From NCBI RefSeq assembly GCF_003202035.1, contig NZ_QJKC01000002.1, positions 1-64,000 on the forward strand: a stretch of DNA of 64,000 nucleotides. Reading direction: 5' to 3'. The stretch is from Aquitalea magnusonii (lineage in GTDB: Bacteria; Pseudomonadota; Gammaproteobacteria; Burkholderiales; Chromobacteriaceae). A program made the position numbers and the translations under genes. The first letter of the stretch is position 1, and each line of letters begins with the position of its first letter. The notes under the pieces were generated by a model. That model saw only the letters and a list, made by a program, of their open reading frames with translations, was not told the DNA's origin and ran no database searches. Positions 46,922-54,856 of the stretch are shown one piece after another.

Positions 46922-47802
46922 GAGCAGCCATCGGACAGATCATCCGCAGCCATGGCCGCCGCTTCATCGTGGAAGCCGAAGGCCAGACCTACGGCTGCTC
47001 CACCCGCGGCAAACGGGTGGACTTCGCCTGCGGCGACCGCGTGGAAATCCTGATTCAGAACAAGGAACAGGCGGTCATCGAGGCAAGCCTGCCGCGCAGC
47101 AGCCTGCTCTACCGCCAGGACGACTGGAAAACCAAGGTCATTGCCGCCAATGTCAGCCGCATCCTGTTTGTGATTGCCGCAGTCCCCAGCCCCAGCGAAG
47201 AGCTGCTCAACCGCTGCCTGATCGCCGCCGAGGCCGCCGACATCGACCCGGTCATCCTGGTCAACAAGGCCGACCTGCCGGAAACCGCCGCACTGATCGA
47301 AAAGCTGCAGCCCTATGCCGCGCTCGGCTACAAGATGATCACCCTGTCCGCCAAACAGGACATGAGCCCGCTGCTGCCGCTGCTGGATGGAGAAACCTGC
47401 GTTTTTGTCGGCCAGTCCGGCATGGGCAAATCCACCCTCACCAACGCCCTGCTGCCCGAGGCCAATGCCCGCATCGGCGACATTTCCGAGGCCCTGGATT
47501 CCGGCAAGCACACCACCACCCATGCCACGCTCTATCATCTGGACACCCTGTCGCCGGGCAGCGACCTGATCGATTCCCCCGGCCTGCAGGAATTCGGCCT
47601 CAAGCATTTGCAAGCCACCGACCTGCTGCACTACTTCCCGGAAATGCGCCCGCTGATCGGCCAGTGCCGCTTCCACAATTGCACCCACCGCAAGGAGCCG
47701 GATTGCGCGATCAAGCAGGCGGCAGCAGATGGCACGATATCCCGGCAAAGGCTGGATTTACTACAACGTTTAAGTAATGAATTGTTAAATCATACGGCAT
47801 AA
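46918..47802 (+). CDS. rsgA: ribosome small-subunit-dependent GTPase RsgA
   Basis: 294 residues from ATG 46918. N-terminal OB fold, then a circularly permuted GTPase: NKAD before GQSGMGKSTL and DSPGLQEFGL. The C-terminal zinc knuckle is CRFHNCTHRKEPDC. It helps 30S subunit maturation. The upstream start at 46882 lies inside phhB. Confidence 0.94.
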   Translation: MRAAIGQIIRSHGRRFIVEAEGQTYGCSTRGKRVDFACGDRVEILIQNKEQAVIEASLPRSSLLYRQDDWKTKVIAANVSRILFVIAAVPSPSEELLNRCLIAAEAADIDPVILVNKADLPETAALIEKLQPYAALGYKMITLSAKQDMSPLLPLLDGETCVFVGQSGMGKSTLTNALLPEANARIGDISEALDSGKHTTTHATLYHLDTLSPGSDLIDSPGLQEFGLKHLQATDLLHYFPEMRPLIGQCRFHNCTHRKEPDCAIKQAAADGTISRQRLDLLQRLSNELLNHTA

Positions 47803-47823
47803 AACGTTTTGTCATCTGGCCTG

Positions 47824-47852
47824 TTTACAATTCGGTGCAGGACTCATATTCT
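47824..47852 (+). promoter_or_regulatory. candidate promoter of the acetoacetyl-CoA reductase gene
   Basis: TTTACA (47824-47829), 17-bp spacer, TATTCT (47847-47852), about 70 bases before the start codon. Confidence 0.5.
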
Positions 47853-47924
47853 GGTAAGAAAAAAGTCATATCAGACTTCGAGATCAGCGAGTTTTCGCCC
47901 CAACAAAGACAAGGAGCCAGCATC

Positions 47925-48665
47925 ATGACAAAACGCATCGCACTCGTAACCGGAGGCATGGGCGGCATTGGCACCGCCATCTGCAAGGCTCTGGCCGAAT
48001 CCGGCCATACCGTGATCACCACCTACAGCAAGCCGGGCAAGGAGCAAGCCTGGCTGGCCGACATGAAGGGCCTGGGCTTTACCGACATCCATGCCTACCA
48101 GTGTGACGTCACCGATACCGCAGCCTGCGCCGCCATGCTGGCCAAGGCACAAGCCGAGGTAGGGGCAGTGGACGTACTGGTAAACAATGCCGGCATTACC
48201 CGTGACGGCACTTTCAAGAAGCAGACCAAGGACGACTGGGACGCCGTCATCAAGACCAACCTGGATTCGCTGTTCAATATGGTGAAGCCGGTACTGGACG
48301 GCATGGTGGAGCGCGGTTTTGGCCGCATCATCAATATTTCCTCGATCAACGGCCAGAAAGGGCAGTTTGGCCAGACCAACTACTCTGCGGCCAAGGCCGG
48401 CATGCATGGCTTCACCATGGCGCTGGCGCAGGAAGTGGCGCGCAAGGGCGTGACCGTCAACACCATTTCCCCGGGCTATATCGCCACTGACATGGTGATG
48501 GCAGTACCGGAAGAAGTACGCAACAAGATCATCGCCAACATCCCGGTAGGCCGCCTGGGCAAGCCGGAAGAAATTGCCGGCCTGATCAACTACCTGGCCT
48601 CCGACCTTGCCGGCTTCATGACCGGCGCCAACCTGGCCATCAATGGCGGCCAGCACATGATGTAA
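47925..48665 (+). CDS. phaB: acetoacetyl-CoA reductase
   Basis: 246 residues from ATG 47925, after AAGGAG. VTGGMGGIGTAIC binds NADPH; SSINGQKGQFGQTNYSAAKA carries the catalytic Ser-Tyr-Lys, and the C-terminus INGGQHMM is typical of PhaB. It reduces acetoacetyl-CoA to 3-hydroxybutyryl-CoA for polyhydroxybutyrate. No phaC or phaA is adjacent. FabG is the related alternative, but QKGQFGQTNYSAAKAG fits PhaB better. Confidence 0.9.
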   Translation: MTKRIALVTGGMGGIGTAICKALAESGHTVITTYSKPGKEQAWLADMKGLGFTDIHAYQCDVTDTAACAAMLAKAQAEVGAVDVLVNNAGITRDGTFKKQTKDDWDAVIKTNLDSLFNMVKPVLDGMVERGFGRIINISSINGQKGQFGQTNYSAAKAGMHGFTMALAQEVARKGVTVNTISPGYIATDMVMAVPEEVRNKIIANIPVGRLGKPEEIAGLINYLASDLAGFMTGANLAINGGQHMM

Positions 48666-48692
48666 GCCTCACTCCACCAGGAATACCGCACA

Positions 48693-48720
48693 AAAACCCG
48701 GCCTTGCGCCGGGTTTTTTA
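48693..48720 (+). terminator. terminator after phaB
   Basis: AAACCCGGC and GCCGGGTTT pair around a short loop, followed by TTTATT. Confidence 0.85.
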
Positions 48721-48784
48721 TTGCCATCCTGATGACCGGCATTCTGCTATGCTGACGGCCTTGAATTTCACATCAGAGCAAGAC

Positions 48785-49267
48785 ATGGCTGAACATTTGA
48801 CCATTCAGGGCGAAACCAAGGAAGAAAAATACCAGACCCTGCTGCCGCAGGCGCAGGCACTGGTGCAATACGAGGATGACCAGATTGCTGCCCTGGCCAA
48901 TCTGGCAGCCGCACTCCATGCCAGCTTTGACTGGCTATGGACCGGCTTTTACCTAGTCAAGGGCCAGCAGCTGGTACTAGGCCCTTTTCAGGGCCCGATT
49001 GCCTGCACCCGCATCCCGCATGGCAAGGGAGTGTGCGGCAGCGCCTGGGCACAAAACCGTACGCTGATCGTGCCGGATGTCGACGCCTTCCCCGGCCATA
49101 TTGCTTGCTCATCCAGCGCCCGCTCGGAGATCGTCGTCCCCGTACACAATGCTGCCGGCGCAGTGGTCGCAGTACTGGACGTGGACTCCACCCGGCTCGA
49201 CCAGTTTGACACCACCGACGCGCAATACCTGGAAACCATCTGCCAGGCACTGCAACACCTGTTTTAG
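48785..49267 (+). CDS. msrC: free methionine-(R)-sulfoxide reductase (GAF domain)
   Basis: 160 residues from ATG 48785. A single GAF domain: WTGFYLVKGQQLVLGPFQG, CTRIPHGKGVCGSAW and HIACSSSARSEIVVPV supply the three redox cysteines of fRMsr. It reduces free methionine-R-sulfoxide. An in-frame start at 48704 precedes the family N-terminus. Followed by a shared terminator. Confidence 0.9.
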   Translation: MAEHLTIQGETKEEKYQTLLPQAQALVQYEDDQIAALANLAAALHASFDWLWTGFYLVKGQQLVLGPFQGPIACTRIPHGKGVCGSAWAQNRTLIVPDVDAFPGHIACSSSARSEIVVPVHNAAGAVVAVLDVDSTRLDQFDTTDAQYLETICQALQHLF

Positions 49268-49275
49268 CGCTCGCA

Positions 49276-49306
49276 AAAAAGCAGATGTATCACGCATCTG
49301 CTTTTT
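49276..49306. terminator. bidirectional terminator
   Basis: AAAAAGCAGATG and CATCTGCTTTTT form a 12-bp stem between the convergent msrC and KfrA-like genes. Confidence 0.88.
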
Positions 49307-49316
49307 GACTGCCTGC

Positions 49317-50414
49317 TCAGGCGAGCGGCAATTGCAATTGCCGGCTGACCCACTCGCGCATTCCCGCCTCGTCCAGCACCGCCAGATCCTCGCGCGCGTC
49401 ATGCATGGCAGCAGCCAGACGCTGCCAGTGCCGCTCCAGCCCCGCCGCCATCTCCCCGGCAAGGCGCGCATTCTCCCCCGCCATATCCAGCAACCGGGCA
49501 CTGGCCTGCTCCGCCAGCACCGACTGGCGCTCGGCAGCCTGTTGCAACTCGATAGTGCGCTGTTCCAGCATTTCCAGACGCGCTGCCTGCTTGCCGGATT
49601 CGCGATCACGCTCGGCCAGCCGCTCACGCCAGACCTGCTCCACTTGCAGCACCTGGCGCCGCGCCGCTTGCAATTCTTCCTGCAAGGCCGCCGACGCCAG
49701 CTTCATGGACTTGCGTTCCTCCTCAACCTGCTCATACAGGCGCAGCCGCAAGCCCTCCAGCCGCTCATAAGCCAGACTCTCCCGCCGCTCGGCCTCCCGC
49801 CGCGCCTCTTGCAGCCTTTGCTCATGCCGCGCCTCCAGCTCGGCCACCCGCTCGTCACTGTCGCGACGCACTTGCTGCGCCTCCAGCCTGCTGGCTTCCA
49901 GCTGCTCGCCCAACCGCTGACTGTTGGACTCCAGCAGCAGATGGCGCTGCTCGGCAGACTGTAGCTTGCCATCCAGCTCCTGCAAACGCGCAGCGCGCAG
50001 CTCCAGCTCACGCAAGGCCGATTGCAAGGATGCCTGTGTTATTTCCAACTGCGACTGGGCCGCCGCCTGCGCCTGAGTCGCCTCAGCCACTTGCTGCTCA
50101 GCCTCCTGCCGCACCGCTTCCCATTGCTGCTCGGCCGCCGTGCAAGACTGCTGCCAGATCAGGCTGAACGCCTCGGCCAGGCCAGGAGGCCAATCCGGAT
50201 GGCGGGCGGAACTGGCCATGCGCGCCAGAAACTCCTGTCGCCACTCCTTGAGCGTGTTGTTGATGGTGGTATTGGAACCCGTGCCCAATCGGTTGCGCAC
50301 TTCCACCACGGTAGGCCACACCCCTTCACCCACCAATTCAAAAGCCACCTGCCGAATACGCGAATAGATGTCAGTTGCCATGTCCGCCATGCCATTTTCG
50401 TTGAGTGCAGGCAT
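49317..50414 (-). CDS. KfrA-like DNA-binding coiled-coil protein
   Basis: 365 residues from ATG 50414. The N-terminus has the KfrA-type domain (IRQVAFELVGEGVWPTVVEV, RLGTGSNTTINNTLKEWR, to about residue 75). A long Ala/Gln/Glu/Arg-rich coiled coil follows (about 105-335). KfrA proteins on plasmids are alpha-helical autoregulators linked to partition; chromosomal forms are of unknown role. Two start codons are possible (50414 and 50390), neither with a good ribosome-binding site. Confidence 0.82.
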   Translation of the reverse strand: MPALNENGMADMATDIYSRIRQVAFELVGEGVWPTVVEVRNRLGTGSNTTINNTLKEWRQEFLARMASSARHPDWPPGLAEAFSLIWQQSCTAAEQQWEAVRQEAEQQVAEATQAQAAAQSQLEITQASLQSALRELELRAARLQELDGKLQSAEQRHLLLESNSQRLGEQLEASRLEAQQVRRDSDERVAELEARHEQRLQEARREAERRESLAYERLEGLRLRLYEQVEEERKSMKLASAALQEELQAARRQVLQVEQVWRERLAERDRESGKQAARLEMLEQRTIELQQAAERQSVLAEQASARLLDMAGENARLAGEMAAGLERHWQRLAAAMHDAREDLAVLDEAGMREWVSRQLQLPLA

Positions 50415-50510
50415 CTTAACACAGGAATAAAATATTATTTATTACGTATTACATTATTTTATTACACTCAACACTTGTTTATTTCCGATTACTATACTTA
50501 TCGGATGTTA
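50415..50510. promoter_or_regulatory. AT-rich regulatory region upstream of the KfrA-like gene
   Basis: Contains recurrences of ATTA(C/T) such as TATTTATTACGTATTACATT and TTTTATTAC between about 50430 and 50465, possible binding repeats for autoregulation. The 50511-50618 remainder has nothing definite. Confidence 0.4.
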
Positions 50511-50618
50511 TTACCCAAAAAATCCACAACACAGCGCAAATTAACCACCCCTGACACCATCCCAAATCGTCAGCAAATCGGCACGACCGCACCACCCCAC
50601 CCAAACCGCCCAAAACAA

Positions 50619-50644
50619 AAGGCCCGGCATACAGGCCGGGCCTT
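50619..50644 (-). terminator. terminator after the response-regulator gene
   Basis: AAGGCCCGGC and GCCGGGCCTT pair; on the minus strand TTTTGTTTTG follows. Confidence 0.85.
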
Positions 50645-50662
50645 ACCAGACAACACCACACA

Positions 50663-51802
50663 TCAGCTCGCATCACCCCCTACCACCCGGCGCAAATCTG
50701 TCAGCATTTGCGACAAGCGGTTCTGCAAGTCTGAAATATCCGCCTGCGAATTCAGCAACTCCTCCACCCCCTCATCCAGCGCCCGGTTAAGCATGTTTTC
50801 CTGACTGGTCGTCAGCATCATCGACACATAAGCCACATCCACCCGCTGCCGCACATTTTCCAGCGCAATGCGGCTCGATACCAGATTATCCCGCTGCGCC
50901 CTGTCCACCTCCCCCAGCACCCCGGTCATGCACACAGCCAGCCGGACAATTTCCTCATCACGCTGCCGCGCCAGCGCCAGCGCCGCCAACGCCCGCGCAT
51001 GCACATCCGCCGTTTCGACCAGCATGGTCAGATGATCTCGCAAGCGACCACAACGATCCTCATCCTTAAGCGGCATGTCGCGCACCAGCAAGGACACCAC
51101 CGGGTAATTGATCACCATGCGCGTCTTGAACTGCTCCAGACGCCCCATGCCCACCAGGTGATCCATCACCGATACTTCCAGCGGGCTGGCCGCTCCACCG
51201 CGACAGCGCGTCAGCACACCCGTCGCTACCCGCAGCTGCACACAGGCCTCCAGCCCATACAGCGCCACACCAGCCACCATGGCATCCGCCAACTCCAGCA
51301 CAGAAGATGCAGTACCCAGCTGCTTCACCACCTCCAGCAAGGCACCCATCTCTCCCATGCTCTGCATGGCAGCCATCGCCGCGCAGCTGGCATCACGCGC
51401 CAGGCCATTCAGCCGCCCTCGTTCCGCGGTGGAATCAATCAACCGTTGCAGCTTGGCCACCAGTTCCGGCGCGGAAAACGGCTTGACCACATAATCCTCA
51501 CCGCCGGCTTCATAGCCAGCCAGCCTATCCTCAATGGCTTCGCGCGCCGACACAAACACCACCGGCACCCGTGCAAACTCATCATGCAGCCGAATACGGC
51601 GACATGTTTCAAAACCATCGATGCCTGGCTGCATTTCCACATCCAGCAAAATGGCTGCCGGACGCACCTCGCCCAGCATCGCCAGCGCCTCCTCGCCACT
51701 GGCCGCATCCACCACCTCGAAACTGCGTGACAAACCCATCTTGAGCAGCCGCCGCACCGTTTCCACATCATCCACCACCAATATTTTTGCTTTTTCGCTC
51801 AT
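50663..51802 (-). CDS. response regulator with receiver domain and unassigned output region
   Basis: 379 residues from ATG 51802. The receiver domain (1-125) has the acidic pair VVDDVE, phosphorylated Asp in ILLDVEMQPGIDG, the conserved Ser in VFVSARE and Lys in YVVKPFS. The remaining 250 residues include a segment that looks GAF-like (about 150-265) and a helical tail ending in a predicted coiled coil (NSQADISDLQNRLSQMLTDL). No DNA-binding, GGDEF or EAL domain is seen. No histidine kinase lies nearby. Confidence 0.8.
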   Translation of the reverse strand: MSEKAKILVVDDVETVRRLLKMGLSRSFEVVDAASGEEALAMLGEVRPAAILLDVEMQPGIDGFETCRRIRLHDEFARVPVVFVSAREAIEDRLAGYEAGGEDYVVKPFSAPELVAKLQRLIDSTAERGRLNGLARDASCAAMAAMQSMGEMGALLEVVKQLGTASSVLELADAMVAGVALYGLEACVQLRVATGVLTRCRGGAASPLEVSVMDHLVGMGRLEQFKTRMVINYPVVSLLVRDMPLKDEDRCGRLRDHLTMLVETADVHARALAALALARQRDEEIVRLAVCMTGVLGEVDRAQRDNLVSSRIALENVRQRVDVAYVSMMLTTSQENMLNRALDEGVEELLNSQADISDLQNRLSQMLTDLRRVVGGDAS

Positions 51803-52098
51803 GCCCGCAACACCCTTCCCCCTTGATCAGCCCAGAACCCTGTCTCTCATCTATAGCTGTCAACACACACCCTGACAAACCCGAAACGACAACAGGACTT
51901 GTCCACAACCGCACGCCACCCCAGAATCGGCAAGCCCATGCCCAACCCCCAGCCTGACAGCCTCTACCCAGCCGGCCTGATCGCCGTCCAGACCGACCAG
52001 CAGGCAGCACTACTATGGCTGAGCGAATTCATCGAGCGCCCAGCTGTCTTGCGCCGACAGCCCCGTAAGCCAGCACCCTCCTCCGGGGTGCCGTCTGC

Positions 52099-52383
52099 AT
52101 GACACTGCGTCCGCAGGTGCAGCGTACCGGCAAAGCCGCCCTGCCAGTCACCGTGGCCGACACCGCAGGCTGCGGCGACACAGCCATGGACAGCTAGATG
52201 ACCCACCTCCTGCAGCACCCTCAGGCCACACCACCGCAAACACTGCGCTTTGTCGCTGCAGCGGCGGCCTGCACCGCCAGACAGCATGGTGCGCATGCGC
52301 CCGCATTGGATGAAGCGGCACAGCTATTGGCTGGGCAGCAAGCAAGTGGTATTGGCCACAGTCAATCAAAACGGCTGGCTTAA
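52099..52383 (+). pseudogene. remnant of a PfkB-family sugar kinase (C-terminal part)
   Basis: In one frame, TVADTAGCGDTAMDS is followed by an in-frame TAG (52195-52197), and then TLRFVAAAAACTARQHGAHA-PALDEAAQLLAG. The first piece corresponds to the PfkB DTxGAGD active-site motif and the second to the usual C-terminal helices of fructokinase-like PfkB enzymes. The upstream two-thirds of the gene is absent. The stop codon and missing 5' part mark it as dead. Confidence 0.6.
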
Positions 52384-52573
52384 CCCGGCCTTGCAGGCTG
52401 CTGACAAGGCAATTTGCTGCGACTTCACCCGCCTCAGCACAGCCAGGCCTTTCGACTAAGTCGACTGATTTTTCTGCCTTCTCATTTATACCCCCAGACC
52501 TTGCCTTACCAATTGCAGAAGCCCCCCTTTTCTTACGGAAATAGAGAGATATATTTTGTCAATAATATTAAAG

Positions 52574-52596
52574 GCCGGGCTTAACCCGGCTTTTTT
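52574..52596 (+). terminator. plus-strand terminator with no intact gene upstream
   Basis: GCCGGG-CTTAA-CCCGGC followed by TTTTTT. It may be left over from the decayed kinase gene or end an unannotated transcript. Confidence 0.75.
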
Positions 52597-53014
52597 ATTT
52601 CAGCAACTTCCCAGCTGACCACCTTGTAGAGCGCAAGGAAGCTATTAAAGAAGGCAATGACCACCAATCCATAAGCTCTTTCCTTTTTACCTATCAGTTT
52701 TATCTAAAATATTTAGGGCTTTTATACAGTCACGATCCGTCCCGCCACGCCCCGCCACTCCCTTCCATGTTAGCCGATACCTCCATCTATTGATTTAACG
52801 AAGAGTATCTCTACCATCAGGCACCATCGACTTTAGCGGAGCGATATACATGCAACAAAGGCTCACTACAACTTCCGATCCTTCTCCCTGGATATTGAAC
52901 TTAAACCTTGCAAAAGCCAGTAGCACTTGCAAGTGCCGCGCACCATTACCTACCTGAAATTATTTTCAAAACAAAAACACATCACACACAAATAAAATTG
53001 AAGAAAGATTCTCC

Positions 53015-54484
53015 GTGAGAATAGTTTTTAACAAAATAATTAACTATATATATACCAATAAAATTTGGCTTATCTCTGCAACAGCCTTTTCATTTCTTGC
53101 CCCATACAATACCGGATATGGCAACCTTGGCAATGCAAGCCTGACGTTCGCCATATTGGCCGTTGCAAGAAAAAGCAAAGCCGCACTGATTTTGGTATTT
53201 ATATTATTTACACCTACAATCTTATACATGCCTGCCGGGCACGCCTACGGCAAAATAAACATAGGCCATGCTGCATCACTTTTGCAAACAAACACACCCG
53301 AAGCAATGGAGTTTATCAAACTAAATTTCATCGGCTTCATCTTATGCTTCCTGGCAATAATCTTTCTCTTGGTTTATATTATTAAATCATGGAATTCGAA
53401 TCCAAAAAAAAGCCAATATTTATTTCTTATTGCATTTATCTTACTAAATGTAAATTCATATCCCAAACGATTTGCCATTGCAGCGTACATGCGGTTCACA
53501 GAGGCAAAGACCGAAGTGGAAATTTTGAAGAACGGCATCTCAATCAAAGATCAATTCACCATACTAAAAAAAGATATACAATATGAAAATATATTAGTAA
53601 TTATTGGTGAAAGCGTTACGCGTGAATACATGTCTGTTTATGGCTATCCGCTAAATACGACGCCGTGGCTAAAAAATGCCAATGGTGACTTTTACACCAA
53701 CGCAATTTCACCAGCACCAAATACTTTCCTGTCATTACCAAGAACACTTGCAAAGTTTGATGAAAATAAAAAAGAAGCCGCAAATAATATCGTAAATTTA
53801 TCAAACAAGGCGGGCCTGGATACATACTGGGTGTCAAACCAAGGGCGCATTGGAGAGTTCGACACTCCTGCAACAATTATTGCATACCATGCCAAGCACA
53901 AGTTTTTTTTAAATAACGGTGATTATGAGAGCGCAAAAAACTCCGATGATTTTCAGATGCTTCCCTATATAAACAACATAATTCGCAGCAAAGAAAAGAA
54001 AGTTATATTTGCACACATGATTGGCTCACATCCAAATCCATGCGACAGACTTCAGTCTTATCCATTAAATTTCAATACCGGGAATAAAATTATAGATTGC
54101 TACCTTTCATCAATTCAAAAGCTCGACTCATTCATAAAGAAAGCCACCGAAATGCTAGAGCAAAATGGCAAGCCATACGTGATTTTTTATTTTTCAGATC
54201 ACGGGCTAACCATTGACAATTCAAGCAATCCGGTTCGACATGGCAATGCTTATAGAGAAAATTACGACATTCCATTTTTTATCATTGACAACAAATCTCA
54301 AAAGCACAGATTAATAAATGGTCAATTTAGTAATTCTGCATTTTTATCGAAATTCTCCGAGAGGATTGGCATTGAGTACAAGACTCCTTCGGATGGAATG
54401 CGCAGCTTGGATAATGTGGTTTACAATGGCAGCGCCTTCATTGATTATAAAACCTTACCGAATTTAAAAATAATTGACGGCTAA
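53015..54484 (+). CDS. phosphoethanolamine transferase-like sulfatase-fold membrane protein
   Basis: 489 residues from a GTG at 53015 (weak GAAGAAAG upstream). Four or five N-terminal membrane segments (to about 150), then a periplasmic alkaline-phosphatase-fold domain: IIGESVTREYMSVYGYP (metal ligand Glu199), APNTFLSLPRTL (candidate nucleophile Thr237), FYFSDHGLT (Asp395, His396) and VRHGNAY (His409). Such proteins move phosphoethanolamine from phosphatidylethanolamine to lipid A, core sugars or glycans. Very AT-rich against its surroundings, so probably acquired. Shorter membrane region than EptA; the acceptor is unknown. Confidence 0.78.
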   Translation: MRIVFNKIINYIYTNKIWLISATAFSFLAPYNTGYGNLGNASLTFAILAVARKSKAALILVFILFTPTILYMPAGHAYGKINIGHAASLLQTNTPEAMEFIKLNFIGFILCFLAIIFLLVYIIKSWNSNPKKSQYLFLIAFILLNVNSYPKRFAIAAYMRFTEAKTEVEILKNGISIKDQFTILKKDIQYENILVIIGESVTREYMSVYGYPLNTTPWLKNANGDFYTNAISPAPNTFLSLPRTLAKFDENKKEAANNIVNLSNKAGLDTYWVSNQGRIGEFDTPATIIAYHAKHKFFLNNGDYESAKNSDDFQMLPYINNIIRSKEKKVIFAHMIGSHPNPCDRLQSYPLNFNTGNKIIDCYLSSIQKLDSFIKKATEMLEQNGKPYVIFYFSDHGLTIDNSSNPVRHGNAYRENYDIPFFIIDNKSQKHRLINGQFSNSAFLSKFSERIGIEYKTPSDGMRSLDNVVYNGSAFIDYKTLPNLKIIDG

Positions 54485-54607
54485 ATGTAAGGACTGATGG
54501 CGCTATTAAATCGGCAGAAATTTACCAGCCCGAATGGTAGGTATGCACCCACAGCGCTGAAGTAGCGCAGCTGTTGGCTAAGCACTCTGGCTGAGTGCCG
54601 CAATCAA

Positions 54608-54642
54608 TAAAAAAGGCCATGCACTGCATGGCCTTTTTTATT
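54608..54642. terminator. bidirectional terminator
   Basis: AAAAAAGGCCATGCA opposite TGCATGGCCTTTTTT, between the convergent AT-rich gene and the efflux operon. Confidence 0.88.
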
Positions 54643-54656
54643 TCTCAAACAAACCC

Positions 54657-54839
54657 TCAGTGATGCTCGCCCGCGCGCTGGCGGTTTACCTCGCATGGGG
54701 TGCCGGCAGTGCAGAAGGCATCATTGGCATTGCGCTGGGCATGCTGTTCCGACGCCTGACTGGCAGCTGGGCTGTCTGCCGCAAAAACCTGGCTGCTGCA
54801 TGCCAGTAGCAACAGGATGGGGGCGATGAATTTGTTCAT
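54657..54839 (-). CDS. 60-residue exported peptide, last gene of the RND operon
   Basis: From ATG 54839, four bases after AAGGAAA. MNKFIAPILLLLACSSQVFA is a signal peptide with cleavage at VFA-AD. An in-signal Cys makes a lipoprotein reading possible but the context LLACSS is a poor lipobox. The mature 39 residues are polar with two cysteines (DAFCTAGTPCEV) able to form a disulfide and end GEHH. I do not recognise it. It follows the outer-membrane channel gene by 17 bases. Confidence 0.65.
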   Translation of the reverse strand: MNKFIAPILLLLACSSQVFAADSPAASQASEQHAQRNANDAFCTAGTPCEVNRQRAGEHH

Positions 54840-54856
54840 GCTGTTTCCTTTGAATT

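Larger units (their letters stand above)
51803..53014. other. 1.2-kb gap with a decayed gene and AT-rich DNA
   Basis: Apart from the sugar-kinase remnant (52099-52383) and a plus-strand terminator (52574-52596), I see no supported gene. GC content falls sharply after 52460 towards the AT-rich gene at 53015. Short frames at 51899-52102 and 52250-52459 have no recognisable product. Confidence 0.55.

Noticed and set aside
51899-52102. 67-residue plus-strand frame after the response regulator
   Set aside because: No ribosome-binding site, no homology recognised, and next to a decayed gene.
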